A stretch of 56,527 nt of DNA, taken from contig NZ_JABEMG010000012.1 in the NCBI RefSeq assembly GCF_013004695.1, forward strand, positions 1-56,527. Reading direction: 5' to 3'. The number at the start of each line of letters is the position of its first letter. The stretch's first letter is position 1. Below, one piece after another: positions 1-10,010 of this stretch. Source of the DNA: Promicromonospora citrea. GTDB lineage: Bacteria; Actinomycetota; Actinomycetes; Actinomycetales; Cellulomonadaceae. Both the position numbers and the translations under genes were made by a program. The notes under the pieces were generated by a model that was not told the origin of the DNA, ran no database searches, and saw only the letters and a program-made list of their open reading frames with translations.

Positions 1-159
1 CGCCGCGACCGCGTCCGCGACCGGGCCCGGCACCAGCCCGGCCGTCGCCTGCGCCCGCACCCACGCCACCTCCGCCCGCAGCAGCGCCCGCAGCACCGCG
101 ACGTCGTCGGTCACGTCGTCGCCCGCCGCGCCGGGGAACAGCAGCCCGACGTCACGCAC
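1..159 (-). CDS. pcaB: 3-carboxy-cis,cis-muconate cycloisomerase, N-terminal part (runs off left edge)
   Basis: Only the first 53 codons are inside the window. The visible peptide (RDVGLLFPGAAG at the N-terminus, then ALLRAEVAWVRAQATAGL) resembles the start of PcaB, an adenylosuccinate lyase/fumarase-superfamily enzyme that lactonises 3-carboxymuconate in the protocatechuate branch. I chose the GTG start that overlaps the pcaG stop by 8 bp because it has a purine-rich AGGGA upstream and fits the overlap style of this operon; an in-frame ATG 36 bp further upstream (at 195) is the alternative. Position directly after pcaHG is a classic pca order. No catalytic residues are visible in this fragment, so the call rests on N-terminal similarity plus context. 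Confidence 0.75.
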   Translation of the reverse strand, partial: MRDVGLLFPGAAGDDVTDDVAVLRALLRAEVAWVRAQATAGLVPGPVADAVAA

Positions 160-766
160 CGACGCCGTCCCTGCCCGCGTGCGGCCCCGCGTCATAGGTG
201 AGGAACACCGTCTCCCCTTCCCCCTGCAGCCGGACGTCCCAGCGCAGCGAGCCGTCCGGCTCGCGCTCGGTGACCAGCGTCGCGCGTCGCCGCGGGTCCA
301 GCGAGGCGAGCAGCGGGTCGGCGTCGAGAGCGGCACGGCCCGCGCCGTCCGACGCCGGCAGGTACGCGCGCGTGAACAGACGGTCCTGCAGCCCGCGCGC
401 GAACAGCGTCACGTGGAAGAACGGCGCGCGACCCGCCTCGGTCGCGCCCGGCAGCAGCGTACGGAACCAGAACCCGCCCTCGCGGTCGGTCTCGGCCCGG
501 CCCCACCCGGCGAACGTGCCGTCCCGCAGCAGCGACCCGCTGCGTGCGGGCACCCGGCCCGCCGGGTCGGCCTGCCAGATCTCCAGCAGCGCGTCCGGCA
601 CGGGGTTGCCCGCGCCGTCGCGCACCGTGCCGTGCAGGCGCACCGCGCCCGGCGTACCCGGCTCCACCAGCTCGTTGCCGCGCGCGTACGGCAGCGCGTA
701 CCCGAAGAACGGGCCCACGGTCTGCCCGGGCGTCGGGGGCAGGCTCACGGGCAGGACCTCACTCAT
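152..766 (-). CDS. pcaG: Protocatechuate 3,4-dioxygenase, alpha subunit
   Basis: 204 aa, normal for PcaG. It pairs with PcaH to form the iron(III) intradiol dioxygenase that opens protocatechuate to 3-carboxy-cis,cis-muconate in the cytoplasm. The N-terminal TPGQTVGPFFGYALPY (about residues 12-27) is the typical alpha-subunit signature, followed by the intradiol beta-sandwich with VPDALLEIWQADPAGR. As expected for the alpha chain it lacks the iron ligands carried by PcaH. Its ATG lies inside the last codons of pcaH (8 bp overlap), which suggests translational coupling and equal dosage of the two subunits. The 3' end overlaps the pcaB start. Confidence 0.95.
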   Translation of the reverse strand: MSEVLPVSLPPTPGQTVGPFFGYALPYARGNELVEPGTPGAVRLHGTVRDGAGNPVPDALLEIWQADPAGRVPARSGSLLRDGTFAGWGRAETDREGGFWFRTLLPGATEAGRAPFFHVTLFARGLQDRLFTRAYLPASDGAGRAALDADPLLASLDPRRRATLVTEREPDGSLRWDVRLQGEGETVFLTYDAGPHAGRDGVGA

Positions 767-1628
767 CGCCGTCCTCCGGCTCCGTCCACGTGCGGTGCGA
801 CCCCGTCAGCACGATGTCCCACCGGTACCCCGTGGCCCACTCGTGCTCCGACAGGTCGTGGTCGTAGGTCGCCACCAGGCGCTCGCGGGCGCGCGGGTCC
901 TGGATCGACTGGTAGATCGGGTCCAGCGCGAACAGCGGGTCGCCCGGGAAGTACATCTGCGTGACGATGCGCTGCGTGATCTCGCGGCCGAACAGCGAGA
1001 AGTGGATGTGGGCGGGCCGCCACGCGTTGAAGTGGTTCTTCCACGGGTACGGGCCGGGCTTGATGGTCTGGAACCGGTACCAGCCGTCGTCGTCGGTGAG
1101 CATGCGGCCGATGCCCGTGAAGTTCGGGTCGATCGGCGCCGGGTGCTGGTCGCGCTTGTGCACGTACCGGCCCGCGGCGTTGGCCTGCCACACCTCGACG
1201 AGCTGGCGCCGCACGGGCCGTCCCTCCCCGTCGACGACGCGCCCGCGCACCACGATCCGCTCCCCGATCGGCTCCCCGCCGCGCTGCACCGTGAGGTCGG
1301 CCTCGAGCGGGCCGATGTCCCGCTCGCCGAACACCGGCGCGTACAGCTCGATGGTCTCCGGGTCGGCGTGGTGCAGATCCTTGGTCGGATGGCGCAGCAG
1401 CGAGCTGCGGTACGGCGGCCAGTTCTTGCGCGGGCCGTGCTCCTCCGGCTCGCCCCGCTCCCGGCCGGCCGCGTACGCGGCGTGACCCGCCTCGATCTCG
1501 GCGCTGAGCTGCGCCTGCGACTCCGCCGCGGCGTCCAGCACCGTGGCCGGACCCGTGCCCGAGACCTCGCCCGCCGCGGGGTCCCCGGTGTCCTGCCCGG
1601 TGTCCTGCCCGGCGTCCTGCACCGTCAT
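759..1628 (-). CDS. pcaH: Protocatechuate 3,4-dioxygenase, beta subunit
   Basis: 289 aa. This is the catalytic, iron-binding subunit. Spacing matches the known ligand set: Tyr155 (GRY), Tyr194 (PGPYPW), His207 and His209 (RPAHIHFS), with the same 39- and 13-residue gaps as in the Pseudomonas enzyme. The first 60 residues are an extra low-complexity tail with a QDTG repeat, so the functional protein probably begins near NWPPYRSSLLRHP (residue 69 onward). The chosen ATG overlaps the pobA stop as ATGA; a later internal start cannot be excluded. The gene sits between pobA and pcaG, so the product of PobA is the substrate of this enzyme. Confidence 0.95.
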   Translation of the reverse strand: MTVQDAGQDTGQDTGDPAAGEVSGTGPATVLDAAAESQAQLSAEIEAGHAAYAAGRERGEPEEHGPRKNWPPYRSSLLRHPTKDLHHADPETIELYAPVFGERDIGPLEADLTVQRGGEPIGERIVVRGRVVDGEGRPVRRQLVEVWQANAAGRYVHKRDQHPAPIDPNFTGIGRMLTDDDGWYRFQTIKPGPYPWKNHFNAWRPAHIHFSLFGREITQRIVTQMYFPGDPLFALDPIYQSIQDPRARERLVATYDHDLSEHEWATGYRWDIVLTGSHRTWTEPEDGDE

Positions 1629-2884
1629 CGTCCTTCCCCTCCCGGCATCGCTGCCGACATCGCTCCCGGACCCGTGCCCAGCACCGGTCCCCAGCCCGTG
1701 TACCCCTCGGCGAGGAACCGCCGCCCCGCCTCCGAGGCCACGAGCGTGCGCAGCTCGGCCAGACGCCGCCGTGCCGCGAACCCCGTCTCGCCCGGGTGGG
1801 AGTGCAGCATCGTGCTCATCCACGCCGAGAAGTGCTGCGCCCGCCACACGCGCTCCGCCACGCGGTGCCCGTACGCGTCGAGCACCGCGTCGTCGCGCGT
1901 CGCGAACCACGTCTCCAGCACGTCGTGCAGCACCACCACGTCCGCGAGCGCCAGGTTGAGCCCCTTGGCGCCCGTGGGCGGCACGGTGTGGGCGGCGTCG
2001 CCGGCGAGCAGCATGCGGCCGTGCCGCACGGGCTCGACCACCGAGGACCGGAAGCGCAGCACGGACCGCTCGCGCACGGGGCCCTCGACGAGCCGGAAGC
2101 CGTCGGGCCCGGCGACACGGCGCTGCAGCTCGGCCCAGATCCGGTCCTCGCTCCAGCCCTCCGGGTCCTCGTCGGGGTCGCACTGGAAGTACATCCGCTG
2201 GTGGGTGTCGGTGCGCTGGCTGATCAGCGCGAACCCGTGCTCCGAGGTCGTGTAGACCAGCTCGGGCGCGCTGCGTGGCGCCTCGACGATCACGCCGAAC
2301 CACGCGTACGGGTACTCGTGCGCGTACGTGCGGCGCTGCGCCTCGGGCAGGGTGTGCCGCAGGGTCGAGCGCGAGCCGTCGGCGCCGACCAGCACGTCGC
2401 AGCGCAGCTCGTGCCCGGTCCCCTCGGCGTCGGTCCACAGCACGCCGGGGCGGTCGCCGTCCGCGTCGAGCACGCGGGTGACGGTGGCGCCCCAGCGCAC
2501 GTCGCCGCCGTCGGCCGCGCGCCGGGTGGCGAGGTCGGTGAAGACGGCGGTCTGCGGGTAGAGCCACACGCTGCGGCCGGTCAGCCCGGTGAGGTCGACG
2601 CGGTGGTCGGCGCCGTCGAAGCGCAGCACGATGCCGTCGTGCCGGTCGCCCTCGCGCAGCACCCGGTCCAGGCCGTGGTCGACGAGCACCTGCACCGACG
2701 ACGCCTCGAGGATCCCGGCGCGGTGGGTGTTCTCGATCTCCTCGCGCGTGCGGGCCTCCAGCACCACGTGCTCGATCCCCGACGTGTGCAGCAGGTGGGA
2801 GAGCAGCAGCCCGGCGGGCCCGCCACCCACGACGGCGACGGGCGTGCGCTCGGGCACGGGTGCTGCGGAGGTCGGGGCGGTCAC
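1625..2884 (-). CDS. pobA: 4-hydroxybenzoate 3-monooxygenase (FAD-dependent)
   Basis: 419 aa; PobA enzymes are about 390-400 aa, with the excess at the N-terminus. It hydroxylates 4-hydroxybenzoate to protocatechuate using FAD and a reduced nicotinamide cofactor. Visible: the N-terminal FAD Rossmann motif VVGGGPAGLLLSHLL, the substrate-domain segment RAGILEASSVQVL, and the second FAD motif GDAAHTVPPTGAKGLNLA near the last third, all typical of class A flavoprotein hydroxylases. The GTG start forms a GTGA overlap with the pcaJ stop; the stop forms ATGA with pcaH. Placement inside the pca operon argues for the 4-hydroxybenzoate substrate rather than another phenol. Confidence 0.9.
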   Translation of the reverse strand: MTAPTSAAPVPERTPVAVVGGGPAGLLLSHLLHTSGIEHVVLEARTREEIENTHRAGILEASSVQVLVDHGLDRVLREGDRHDGIVLRFDGADHRVDLTGLTGRSVWLYPQTAVFTDLATRRAADGGDVRWGATVTRVLDADGDRPGVLWTDAEGTGHELRCDVLVGADGSRSTLRHTLPEAQRRTYAHEYPYAWFGVIVEAPRSAPELVYTTSEHGFALISQRTDTHQRMYFQCDPDEDPEGWSEDRIWAELQRRVAGPDGFRLVEGPVRERSVLRFRSSVVEPVRHGRMLLAGDAAHTVPPTGAKGLNLALADVVVLHDVLETWFATRDDAVLDAYGHRVAERVWRAQHFSAWMSTMLHSHPGETGFAARRRLAELRTLVASEAGRRFLAEGYTGWGPVLGTGPGAMSAAMPGGEGR

Positions 2885-3549
2885 GAGGTCCTTCCGAGAG
2901 TCAGGCCGAGCAGGGTCTCCAGCTCGCCGTGCGTGGTGCCGAACGTCTCGACGACGCGCGCGCCGTCCGGCCCGACGTCGAGCACCGCGAGGTCGGTGTA
3001 GACGCGCGAGACGCAGGCGACGCCGGTGAGCGGCAGCGTGCAGCGCTCCACGAGCTTGGGGGCGCCGTCCTTGGTGAGCAGGGTCATGGTCACGACGGTG
3101 CGCCGGGCGCCGACGGCGAGGTCCATGGCGCCGCCGACGGCGGGCACCGCGCCGGGCTCGCCCGTCGACCAGTTGGCGAGGTCGCCGGTCACGGAGACCT
3201 GGAACGCGCCGAGCACGCACACGTCGATGTGGCCGCCGCGCATCATGGCGAACGAGTCGGCCTGGTGGAAGTACGCGGCGCCCGGCAGCTCGGTGACCGG
3301 CGTCTTGCCCGCGTTGACGAGGTCCGGGTCGGCGGCGTCGGGCTCCGGCGCGGGGCCCATGCCGAGCATGCCGTTCTCGGTGTGCAGGGTGACGCCGCTG
3401 CCGGGGTCGAGGTGGTCGGCCACGAGCGTGGGCAGCCCGATGCCGAGGTTCACGTACGAGCCGGGCGCGATGTCCGCGGCGACGCGGGCGGCGATCTGGG
3501 CCTTGGTCAGGGGCGTGTCGGTGCGCGGGGCGTGCTCCAGGTGGGTCAT
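2881..3549 (-). CDS. pcaJ: 3-oxoadipate CoA-transferase, beta subunit
   Basis: 222 aa. With PcaI it moves CoA from succinyl-CoA to 3-oxoadipate, the penultimate step of the pathway. The family I CoA-transferase features are clear: YVNLGIGLPTLVADHL near residue 32 and the catalytic glutamate in TENGMLGMGP (Glu58). The ATG overlaps the pcaI stop by ATGA and the stop overlaps pobA by GTGA, so subunits I and J are translationally coupled. The sequence alone does not separate 3-oxoadipate from acetoacetate/succinyl transferases of the same family; the operon decides this. Confidence 0.9.
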   Translation of the reverse strand: MTHLEHAPRTDTPLTKAQIAARVAADIAPGSYVNLGIGLPTLVADHLDPGSGVTLHTENGMLGMGPAPEPDAADPDLVNAGKTPVTELPGAAYFHQADSFAMMRGGHIDVCVLGAFQVSVTGDLANWSTGEPGAVPAVGGAMDLAVGARRTVVTMTLLTKDGAPKLVERCTLPLTGVACVSRVYTDLAVLDVGPDGARVVETFGTTHGELETLLGLTLGRTS

Positions 3550-4234
3550 GCGCTCGCCTCTCCCCCGGCGTGCGTGCCCGTCGCGACGACGGCGTCCACG
3601 TAGATCCCCGGCGTCACGACGGCCTCGGGGTCGAGGGCGCCCGCCGGCACGACCTCGCGCACCTGCACGACGGTGCGCCGGGCCGCCGTCGCCATGACGG
3701 GGCCGAAGTTGCGCGCGGTCTTGCGGTAGACGAGGTTGCCCGCGCGGTCGGCCCGGTCGGCGCGCACGAGGGCCAGGTCGGCGTGGATGGGGTGCTCGAG
3801 CACGTGGTCGACGCCGTCGATGCGGCGGGTCTCCTTGCCGTCGGCGAGCGGCGTGCCGTAGCCGGTCGGCGTGTAGAACGCACCGATGCCCGCGCCGGCG
3901 GCCCGGATGCGCTCGGCGAGGTTGCCCTGCGGCACGAGCTCGAGCTCGACCGCACCCGACCGGTAGGCGGCGTCGAAGTGCCACGAGTCGACCTGCCGCG
4001 GGAACGAGCACACCATCTTCGCCACGCGCCCGTCGCGGATGAGCCGCGCGAGCGGGTCGTCGCCGTTGCCCGCGTTGTTGCTCACCACGGTCAGCCCCGT
4101 GGCGCCCTGGGCCAGCAGCGCCTCGACGAGCTCGGTCGGCTGACCCGCGGGGCCGAACCCGCCGATCATCACGGTCGCGCCGTCGGCGACGTCCCCGAGC
4201 GCGGCGAGCGCGTCGGGGGCCAGGACCGTCGCGC

Positions 4235-4238
<4 letters not shown>
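3546..4238 (-). CDS. pcaI: 3-oxoadipate CoA-transferase, alpha subunit
   Basis: 230 aa, standard for the alpha subunit. It carries the glycine-rich GGFGPAGQPTELVEAL loop near residue 27 that binds CoA, and the later GTPLADGKE and RADRADRAGNLVYRKTARNF segments that mark type A subunits of the SCOT/CtfA family. It partners PcaJ encoded immediately downstream. The ATG overlaps the pcaF stop by ATGA. Function within the protocatechuate pathway is inferred from the surrounding pcaF, pobA and pcaHG genes. Confidence 0.9.
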
Positions 4239-5472
<1,234 letters not shown>

Positions 5473-5473
<1 letters not shown>

Positions 5474-6279
5474 CAGATCGTTCCTCTCATCCGGGCCACG
5501 TCGGCCTCGATGGCCCGCGCGGCCTCCAGCAGCGGCGGCAGCAGGTGCTCCAGGATCTCGGGGACGGAGCCCCGCCGGACCGGCGCCGAGACGTTCACGG
5601 CCGCCACCACGCGGCCCGCGCCGTCCCGCAGCGGGGCCGCCACCGAGCGCAGCCCCTCCTCGAGCTCCTGGTCCACCAGGGCCCAGCCCTGCTCGCGGAC
5701 CTGTCCCAGCACGGCGCGCAGCCGGTCCGGCGCGGTGACCGTGCGCGGCGTCAGCGCCGCGAGCGTCGTCTCGGCGAGGTAGTCGTCCACGACGGCAGGC
5801 TCCGCGTGCGCGAGCACGGCCCGGCCCATCGACGTCGCGTACGCGGGGAACCGCGTGCCCACCTGGATCGCCGCGTTCATGATCCGGTGGGTGGCGACGC
5901 GGGCCACGTAGACGATGTCCGCGCCGTCGAGCACGGCGACCGACGACGACTCCCCCACCCGCTGGGACAGCTCCTGCAGGTGCGGCAGCGCGATCTCCGG
6001 CAGGGTCAGGCTCGACAGGTAGGCGTAGCCGAGGTCGAGGATCGCCGGGCGCAGCGTGAACTCCCGCCCGTCGGTGGCGACGTACCCGAGCTCGACGAGC
6101 GTGTGCAGGAACCGGCGCGCCGACGCCCGGCTCAGCCCGGTCTCCCGCGCGACGTCGCTCAGCGTGAGCGACCGGTGCTCCTGGTCGAACGCCCGGATCA
6201 CCGCCAGCCCCCGCTCGAGCGACTGCACGAACTCCGGCGACCGCGCGGCGTCGTCGCCGGCCGTCTCGTCCCTCACCAT
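5473..6279 (-). CDS. pcaR: IclR-family regulator of the pca operon
   Basis: 268 aa from the chosen ATG, which has a strong GAGGGGG ribosome site just upstream; a further start 24 bp upstream is possible but lacks one. It has an N-terminal winged helix (SLERGLAVIRAF, then LSDVARETGLSRASARRFLHTL around residues 30-60) and the C-terminal IclR effector domain (VYVARVATHRIMN, GRAVLA). PcaR/PcaU proteins of this family sense beta-ketoadipate or protocatechuate. Unusually it lies within the transcription unit, 27 bp after the transporter ATPase gene and fused by TGATG to pcaF, so it would control its own expression. Its operators may be the dyads in the two upstream binding-protein promoters (inference). 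Confidence 0.85.
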
Positions 6280-6306
6280 CTCGTCCCCCTCGGTTCGCAG
6301 CACGGT

Positions 6307-7197
6307 TCACGCCCCGGGCGGCGGCGGTGCGTCCGCCGGATGGGTCAGGTGCGCGTCCGCCAGGCTACGGACGCCCTGCTTGGCCTGCTGGACGAGCTCG
6401 TAGACGTGCGTGCGCAGGCGCGCGAACTCCGCGTCCCCGCGGGTCTCGAGCTGGTCGCGGTCGGCACCGAGGCCGACCTCGACGTCCTCCAGCACGACCG
6501 TGGGGCGCGCCGACAGCACCAGCACCCGCTCGCCGAGGTAGATCGCCTCGTCGATGTCGTGCGTGACGAAGACGACGGTGATCCCGAGCCGCTTCCACAG
6601 CGTGCGCACCAGGTCCTCGAGCTCGAACCGGGTCTGTGCGTCGACCGCGGCGAACGGCTCGTCCATGAGCAGCACCTGCGGCTCGTAGGCGACGGCGCGC
6701 GCGATCGCGACGCGCTGCTGCATGCCGCCGGAGAGCTGCCACGGGTAGGAGCGCGCGACGTCGGCCAGCCCGACCGCCGCGAGCGTCTCGGCCACGAGCT
6801 CGGCCCGGCGCGCCTTCGCGACGCCCTTCTCCTTGAGGGGCAGCTCGACGTTCTGCGCCACGCTCATCCACGGGAACAGCGAGCGCCCGTACTCCTGCAG
6901 CACCACGGCCATGCCGGGCGGCGGGCCGGTGATGGGCGAGCCGCCGAGCGCGAGCTCGCCCGACGTGGCGGGCAGGAGGCCGGCCAGGCAGCGCAGCAGC
7001 GTCGTCTTGCCCGCACCCGAGGGGCCGACGACGCAGACGAGCTCGCCGGGCCGGACCTCGAAGGTCAGGTCGGCGACGGCCTCGACGGGCTCGCCGCGGC
7101 CGGCGTAGACCTTGCGCAGGTGGCGCACCTCGAGGCTCGCGCCGCCCGGGTGGTCGACGACGTCGTGGTCCGGGGCCACGTCCGCGGGGCTGGTCAT
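6307..7197 (-). CDS. ABC transporter ATPase, nitrate/sulfonate/taurine class
   Basis: 296 aa. It has Walker A GPSGAGKTTLLRCLAG, signature LSGGMQQRVAIARA, Walker B LLMDEPFAAVD and switch THDIDEA, all of the SsuB/TauB/NrtD type. Start chosen at the ATG with GGAGG eight bases upstream; the in-frame GTG 9 bp earlier overlaps the upstream permease stop and is less well placed. It energises the two permeases encoded upstream. Because the pca enzymes follow after 27 bp, the cargo is likely an aromatic acid such as 4-hydroxybenzoate, protocatechuate or phthalate rather than a sulfonate; a phthalate importer of this class is known in Rhodococcus. Confidence 0.85.
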   Translation of the reverse strand: MTSPADVAPDHDVVDHPGGASLEVRHLRKVYAGRGEPVEAVADLTFEVRPGELVCVVGPSGAGKTTLLRCLAGLLPATSGELALGGSPITGPPPGMAVVLQEYGRSLFPWMSVAQNVELPLKEKGVAKARRAELVAETLAAVGLADVARSYPWQLSGGMQQRVAIARAVAYEPQVLLMDEPFAAVDAQTRFELEDLVRTLWKRLGITVVFVTHDIDEAIYLGERVLVLSARPTVVLEDVEVGLGADRDQLETRGDAEFARLRTHVYELVQQAKQGVRSLADAHLTHPADAPPPPGA

Positions 7198-7198
7198 G

Positions 7199-8002
7199 TC
7201 AGGCACCTCCGTGCTGGGACTGCCGGTACCCGAGGTACCAGCGCAGGACCGCGTCCGTCACGGCGCGGAAGACGAGGGACAGCAGCACGCCCACGACGCC
7301 GAGCAGGAGGACCCCGCTCCACATCTCCGGGATCGCGAAGCTGCGCTGGAACTGGACGATCGAGAAGCCGAGCCCGTCCTTGGCGGCGAACATCTCGCTG
7401 ATGACCATGAGGATGATGCCGATCGACAGGGCCTGCCGCGCGCCCGTGACGATCTGCGGGCTCGCGCCGCGCAGCACGAGGTGGCGCAGCGTGGCCACGC
7501 GGCCCAGCCGGTAGGCCCGGGCGGTGTCGCGCAGCACGGGGTCGAGGCCGCGCACGCCCTCGACCGTGTTGAGCAGCACGGGCCACACGCACCCGATGGC
7601 GATCACGACGATCTTCATCGTGTCGCCGATGCCGAAGAACAGCATGAGCACGGGCACGAGGACCGGCGGCGGGATGGCGCGGAAGAACTCGAGCACAGGC
7701 TCGAGGAAGGCCCGCAGCGCCCGCGAGGAGCCGACGGCGACGCCGAGCGCGACGCCGACGACGAGCGCGACGGCGTACCCAGCCAGCAGCCGCAGCACCG
7801 ACGGCACGACGTCGACGGCCAGCCGGCTCTCCGCGAGCGGCGCCGAGAACCAGGTCTCGCGGGACGTGCCGACGATCTCGGCCAGCGGCGGGCTGTAGAA
7901 CGACGTGCTGCCCGCGCTCGCGACCCACCACACGGTGAGGATGGCCACGGGCAGCCCGAGGGTCAGCAGCACCGACCGGGCGACGCGACGCAGCGTGCTC
8001 AT
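7199..8002 (-). CDS. ABC transporter permease, nitrate/sulfonate/taurine class (second)
   Basis: 267 aa integral membrane protein with about six predicted hydrophobic helices (for example LLTLGLPVAILTVWWVA near the N-terminus and MWSGVLLLGVVGVLLSLVF near the C-terminus). The EAA-like loop (DTARAYRLGRVATLRHLVLRG) that docks on the ATPase is present. SsuC/TauC-type family. The ATG overlaps the stop of the preceding permease (ATGA) and its stop is one base from the ATPase start. It presumably forms a heterodimer with the other permease, since two distinct permease genes lie side by side, while many transporters of this class use one. Confidence 0.85.
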   Translation of the reverse strand: MSTLRRVARSVLLTLGLPVAILTVWWVASAGSTSFYSPPLAEIVGTSRETWFSAPLAESRLAVDVVPSVLRLLAGYAVALVVGVALGVAVGSSRALRAFLEPVLEFFRAIPPPVLVPVLMLFFGIGDTMKIVVIAIGCVWPVLLNTVEGVRGLDPVLRDTARAYRLGRVATLRHLVLRGASPQIVTGARQALSIGIILMVISEMFAAKDGLGFSIVQFQRSFAIPEMWSGVLLLGVVGVLLSLVFRAVTDAVLRWYLGYRQSQHGGA

Positions 8003-8799
8003 GCCGCCACCTCCCCGCGCACGGACGGGTGCCAGAAGAGCACCCGGTGCTCCAGGGCCCGGGCGAGCACGTTGACGACGACGCCGAGCAGCCCGGCGAC
8101 GACGACGTACGCGTACATGGAGTCGACGGCGCCCGACGACTGCGCGATGCCGAGCGCCTTGCCGATGCCGGGCGTGCCGATGAGGAGCTCCCCGGTGACC
8201 GTGAGGATGAGGGCGACGCTCGCGGCCAGCCGCAGACCCGTCATCGCGTACGGCAGCGTCGTCGGCCACACGACGGTGCGGATCCGGGTCAGCGCCGAGA
8301 ACCGGTAGGAGCGTGCGGTGTCGGCGGCGACGGGGTCGACGTCGCGCACGCCCGCCAGGACCTGCACGAGCACCTGCCAGAAGCTCGCGTACACGACGAG
8401 GATGAGCGTGCCGGCCATCCCCGTGCTGTACAGCAGCACGGCCACGGGGATGAGCGCGACGGACGGCACCGGCCGCAGGAACTCGATGGTCGAGGCGGTG
8501 ACGGCCCGCAGCACGGGCACCGACCCGATGACGACACCGAGCACGACGCCCGCGACCAGGGAGATCGCCAGGCCGGTGCCCCACGTGGTCAGCGTCTGGC
8601 CCAGCGCGACCCAGAAGTCCGGCGTGCCGAGGCGCTGGGCGAGCGCCACCGCGATCCGGGAGGTCGGCGGCAGGAACCGGTCGTCGACCAGGCCGAGCCG
8701 CGGTGCGAGCTCGAGCACGACCAGGAGCGCCGCCACCCCCGCCAGGCCGAGGGCCCGGGCGGGGGTGCGGCGACCGGCAGGCCGGTGCGTGCGGGTCAC
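7999..8799 (-). CDS. ABC transporter permease, nitrate/sulfonate/taurine class (first)
   Basis: 266 aa. A basic N-terminal tail is followed by a hydrophobic helix (LGLAGVAALLVVLELAP) and the binding-protein-dependent transport inner-membrane domain, with the coupling loop DVDPVAADTARSYRFSALTR. The GTG start overlaps the stop of the upstream binding-protein gene as GTGA. Similar in size and fold to its downstream neighbour but clearly diverged. Cargo as inferred for the ATPase: an aromatic acid feeding the pca enzymes. Confidence 0.85.
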   Translation of the reverse strand: MTRTHRPAGRRTPARALGLAGVAALLVVLELAPRLGLVDDRFLPPTSRIAVALAQRLGTPDFWVALGQTLTTWGTGLAISLVAGVVLGVVIGSVPVLRAVTASTIEFLRPVPSVALIPVAVLLYSTGMAGTLILVVYASFWQVLVQVLAGVRDVDPVAADTARSYRFSALTRIRTVVWPTTLPYAMTGLRLAASVALILTVTGELLIGTPGIGKALGIAQSSGAVDSMYAYVVVAGLLGVVVNVLARALEHRVLFWHPSVRGEVAA

Positions 8800-9770
8800 G
8801 GCAGGAGCTTGCTCACGTCGACGGGCTCGTCGAACAGGCCGTCCTCCTCGCCGAGGTCGGCCAGGAGCTGGAACGAGGCGTCCGTCAGCTCGGCGGAGAA
8901 CCGGGGCATGACCATGGCCTCCTTCACCTCGGGGTCGATCTCGGTGTAGGTGTCCAGGACGGCACGCGTCTCGTCCGGGTTCTCCTCGGCGTAGGTGAGC
9001 GACTCCTCCATCGCGGCGGTGAACGCCTCGACGGTCTCCGGGTCCTCCGCGATGGTCTGCTCGGACGTGAAGTACGCCGCGATCATGAGGTCGGGGTCGG
9101 TCTCGGCGAAGTTGGACGCGACGACCTCGGCACCCTGCTGCAGCGCGGTGGTCAAATGCGGCTCGACGACCCAGGCGGCGTCGACCTGCTCGCTCGCGAG
9201 CGCGGCCGGCATGTCCGGGAAGCCCATCTCGACGAACTCGACGTCGCCCGCCTCGCCGCCCGCGTCGCCGACGACCTTGCGGATCGTGGTGTCGCCGATG
9301 TTGTTGAGCGTGTTGACGGCGACGGTGTGGCCGGCCAGGTCGGCGGCGTCCTTGATGTCGGAGCCCTCGGGCACGACCACGGCGCCGAAGTCCTCGCCGG
9401 GCGTGCCGGTGGTGAAGTTGCCCGCAGCGACCGCCTTCAGCGGCAGGCCCTGCGACGACGCGGCCAGCAGGGAGGTGACGTTGCTGAACCCGAACTGGTA
9501 CTCGCCGCTCACGACGGCGGGCACGATCGCGGCTCCGCCCTGCGCGAGCTCGAGGGTGACGTCGAGGCCCTGCTCCTCGAAGAAGCCCTCCTGGACACCG
9601 AGGTAGATCGGGGCGACGTCGACGATCGGGATGACGCCGACCGTGACCGGCGTGAGCTCGCCGTCGGCCGGGGCGTCCCCCTCGCCTCCGGCGTCGGCGG
9701 TACCGCCACAGGCGGTCAGGACGAGGGCTGCGGCCGAGGCCACCACCGCGAGAGGGAACGTGCGACGCAC
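8796..9770 (-). CDS. Substrate-binding lipoprotein of the pca-linked ABC transporter (copy 1)
   Basis: 324 aa. Signal peptide with lipobox LVLTAC (lipidated Cys21), then an NMT1/SsuA-like periplasmic-binding fold beginning TVGVIPIVDVAPIYLGVQEG. GTG start is supported by AAGGAG seven bases upstream. It would capture the substrate outside the membrane and deliver it to the permeases it is overlapped with. It is a close paralogue of the next upstream gene: the opening motif of the mature domain, the GEYQFGFSNVTSLL block and the NNIGDTT block are shared, as are the ribosome site and promoter. Ligand identity is inferred from the adjacent pca genes only. Confidence 0.85.
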   Translation of the reverse strand: MRRTFPLAVVASAAALVLTACGGTADAGGEGDAPADGELTPVTVGVIPIVDVAPIYLGVQEGFFEEQGLDVTLELAQGGAAIVPAVVSGEYQFGFSNVTSLLAASSQGLPLKAVAAGNFTTGTPGEDFGAVVVPEGSDIKDAADLAGHTVAVNTLNNIGDTTIRKVVGDAGGEAGDVEFVEMGFPDMPAALASEQVDAAWVVEPHLTTALQQGAEVVASNFAETDPDLMIAAYFTSEQTIAEDPETVEAFTAAMEESLTYAEENPDETRAVLDTYTEIDPEVKEAMVMPRFSAELTDASFQLLADLGEEDGLFDEPVDVSKLLP

Positions 9771-9859
9771 TGTGGTTCTCCTTCGAAACGGATGGATGCG
9801 ATGAGAGTCGGCGCGCCACCGGGCCGGTGTACGCCTTCCGAACGCCCGTGCTCACAGAG

Positions 9860-9898
9860 AACACTCCCAGGATCGCCCGGCGGGGTCAACACCCCGCC
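9860..9898 (-). promoter_or_regulatory. Promoter and candidate operator of binding-protein gene copy 1
   Basis: On the minus strand, -35 TTGACC (9884-9889) and -10 AGTGTT (9860-9865) are 18 bp apart. The -35 lies inside a perfect dyad GGCGGGGT-CAAC-ACCCCGCC (9879-9898). The same architecture, including the CAAC centre and the 18-bp spacer, occurs before the paralogous gene, so a dedicated regulator, possibly PcaR, is likely to bind here. The leader is about 80 nt. Confidence 0.6.
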
Positions 9899-9960
9899 CG
9901 GTCACGATCCGGTCACCACATCCCGCCGCCGGAGGGAACGAAGCCGCAGGTCACAGGCCT

Positions 9961-9992
9961 GCGCCGCCCGCGCGTCGGGACGCGGGCGGCGC
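9961..9992 (-). terminator. Hairpin terminator after binding-protein gene copy 2
   Basis: Perfect 12-bp GC stem (GCGCCGCCCGCG / CGCGGGCGGCGC) with an 8-base loop, 18 bp past the stop codon of the upstream gene. No clear T-tract follows. It would separate the single-gene copy 2 transcript from the copy 1/transporter/pca operon, which has its own promoter just downstream. Confidence 0.65.
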
Positions 9993-10010
9993 AAGCGGAC
10001 CAGGCGTGCG

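Noticed and set aside
198-2255. Long plus-strand open frames opposite the pca genes
   Set aside because: They mirror real genes on the minus strand, are Arg/Pro/Ala-rich without family motifs, and arise from high GC at third codon positions.
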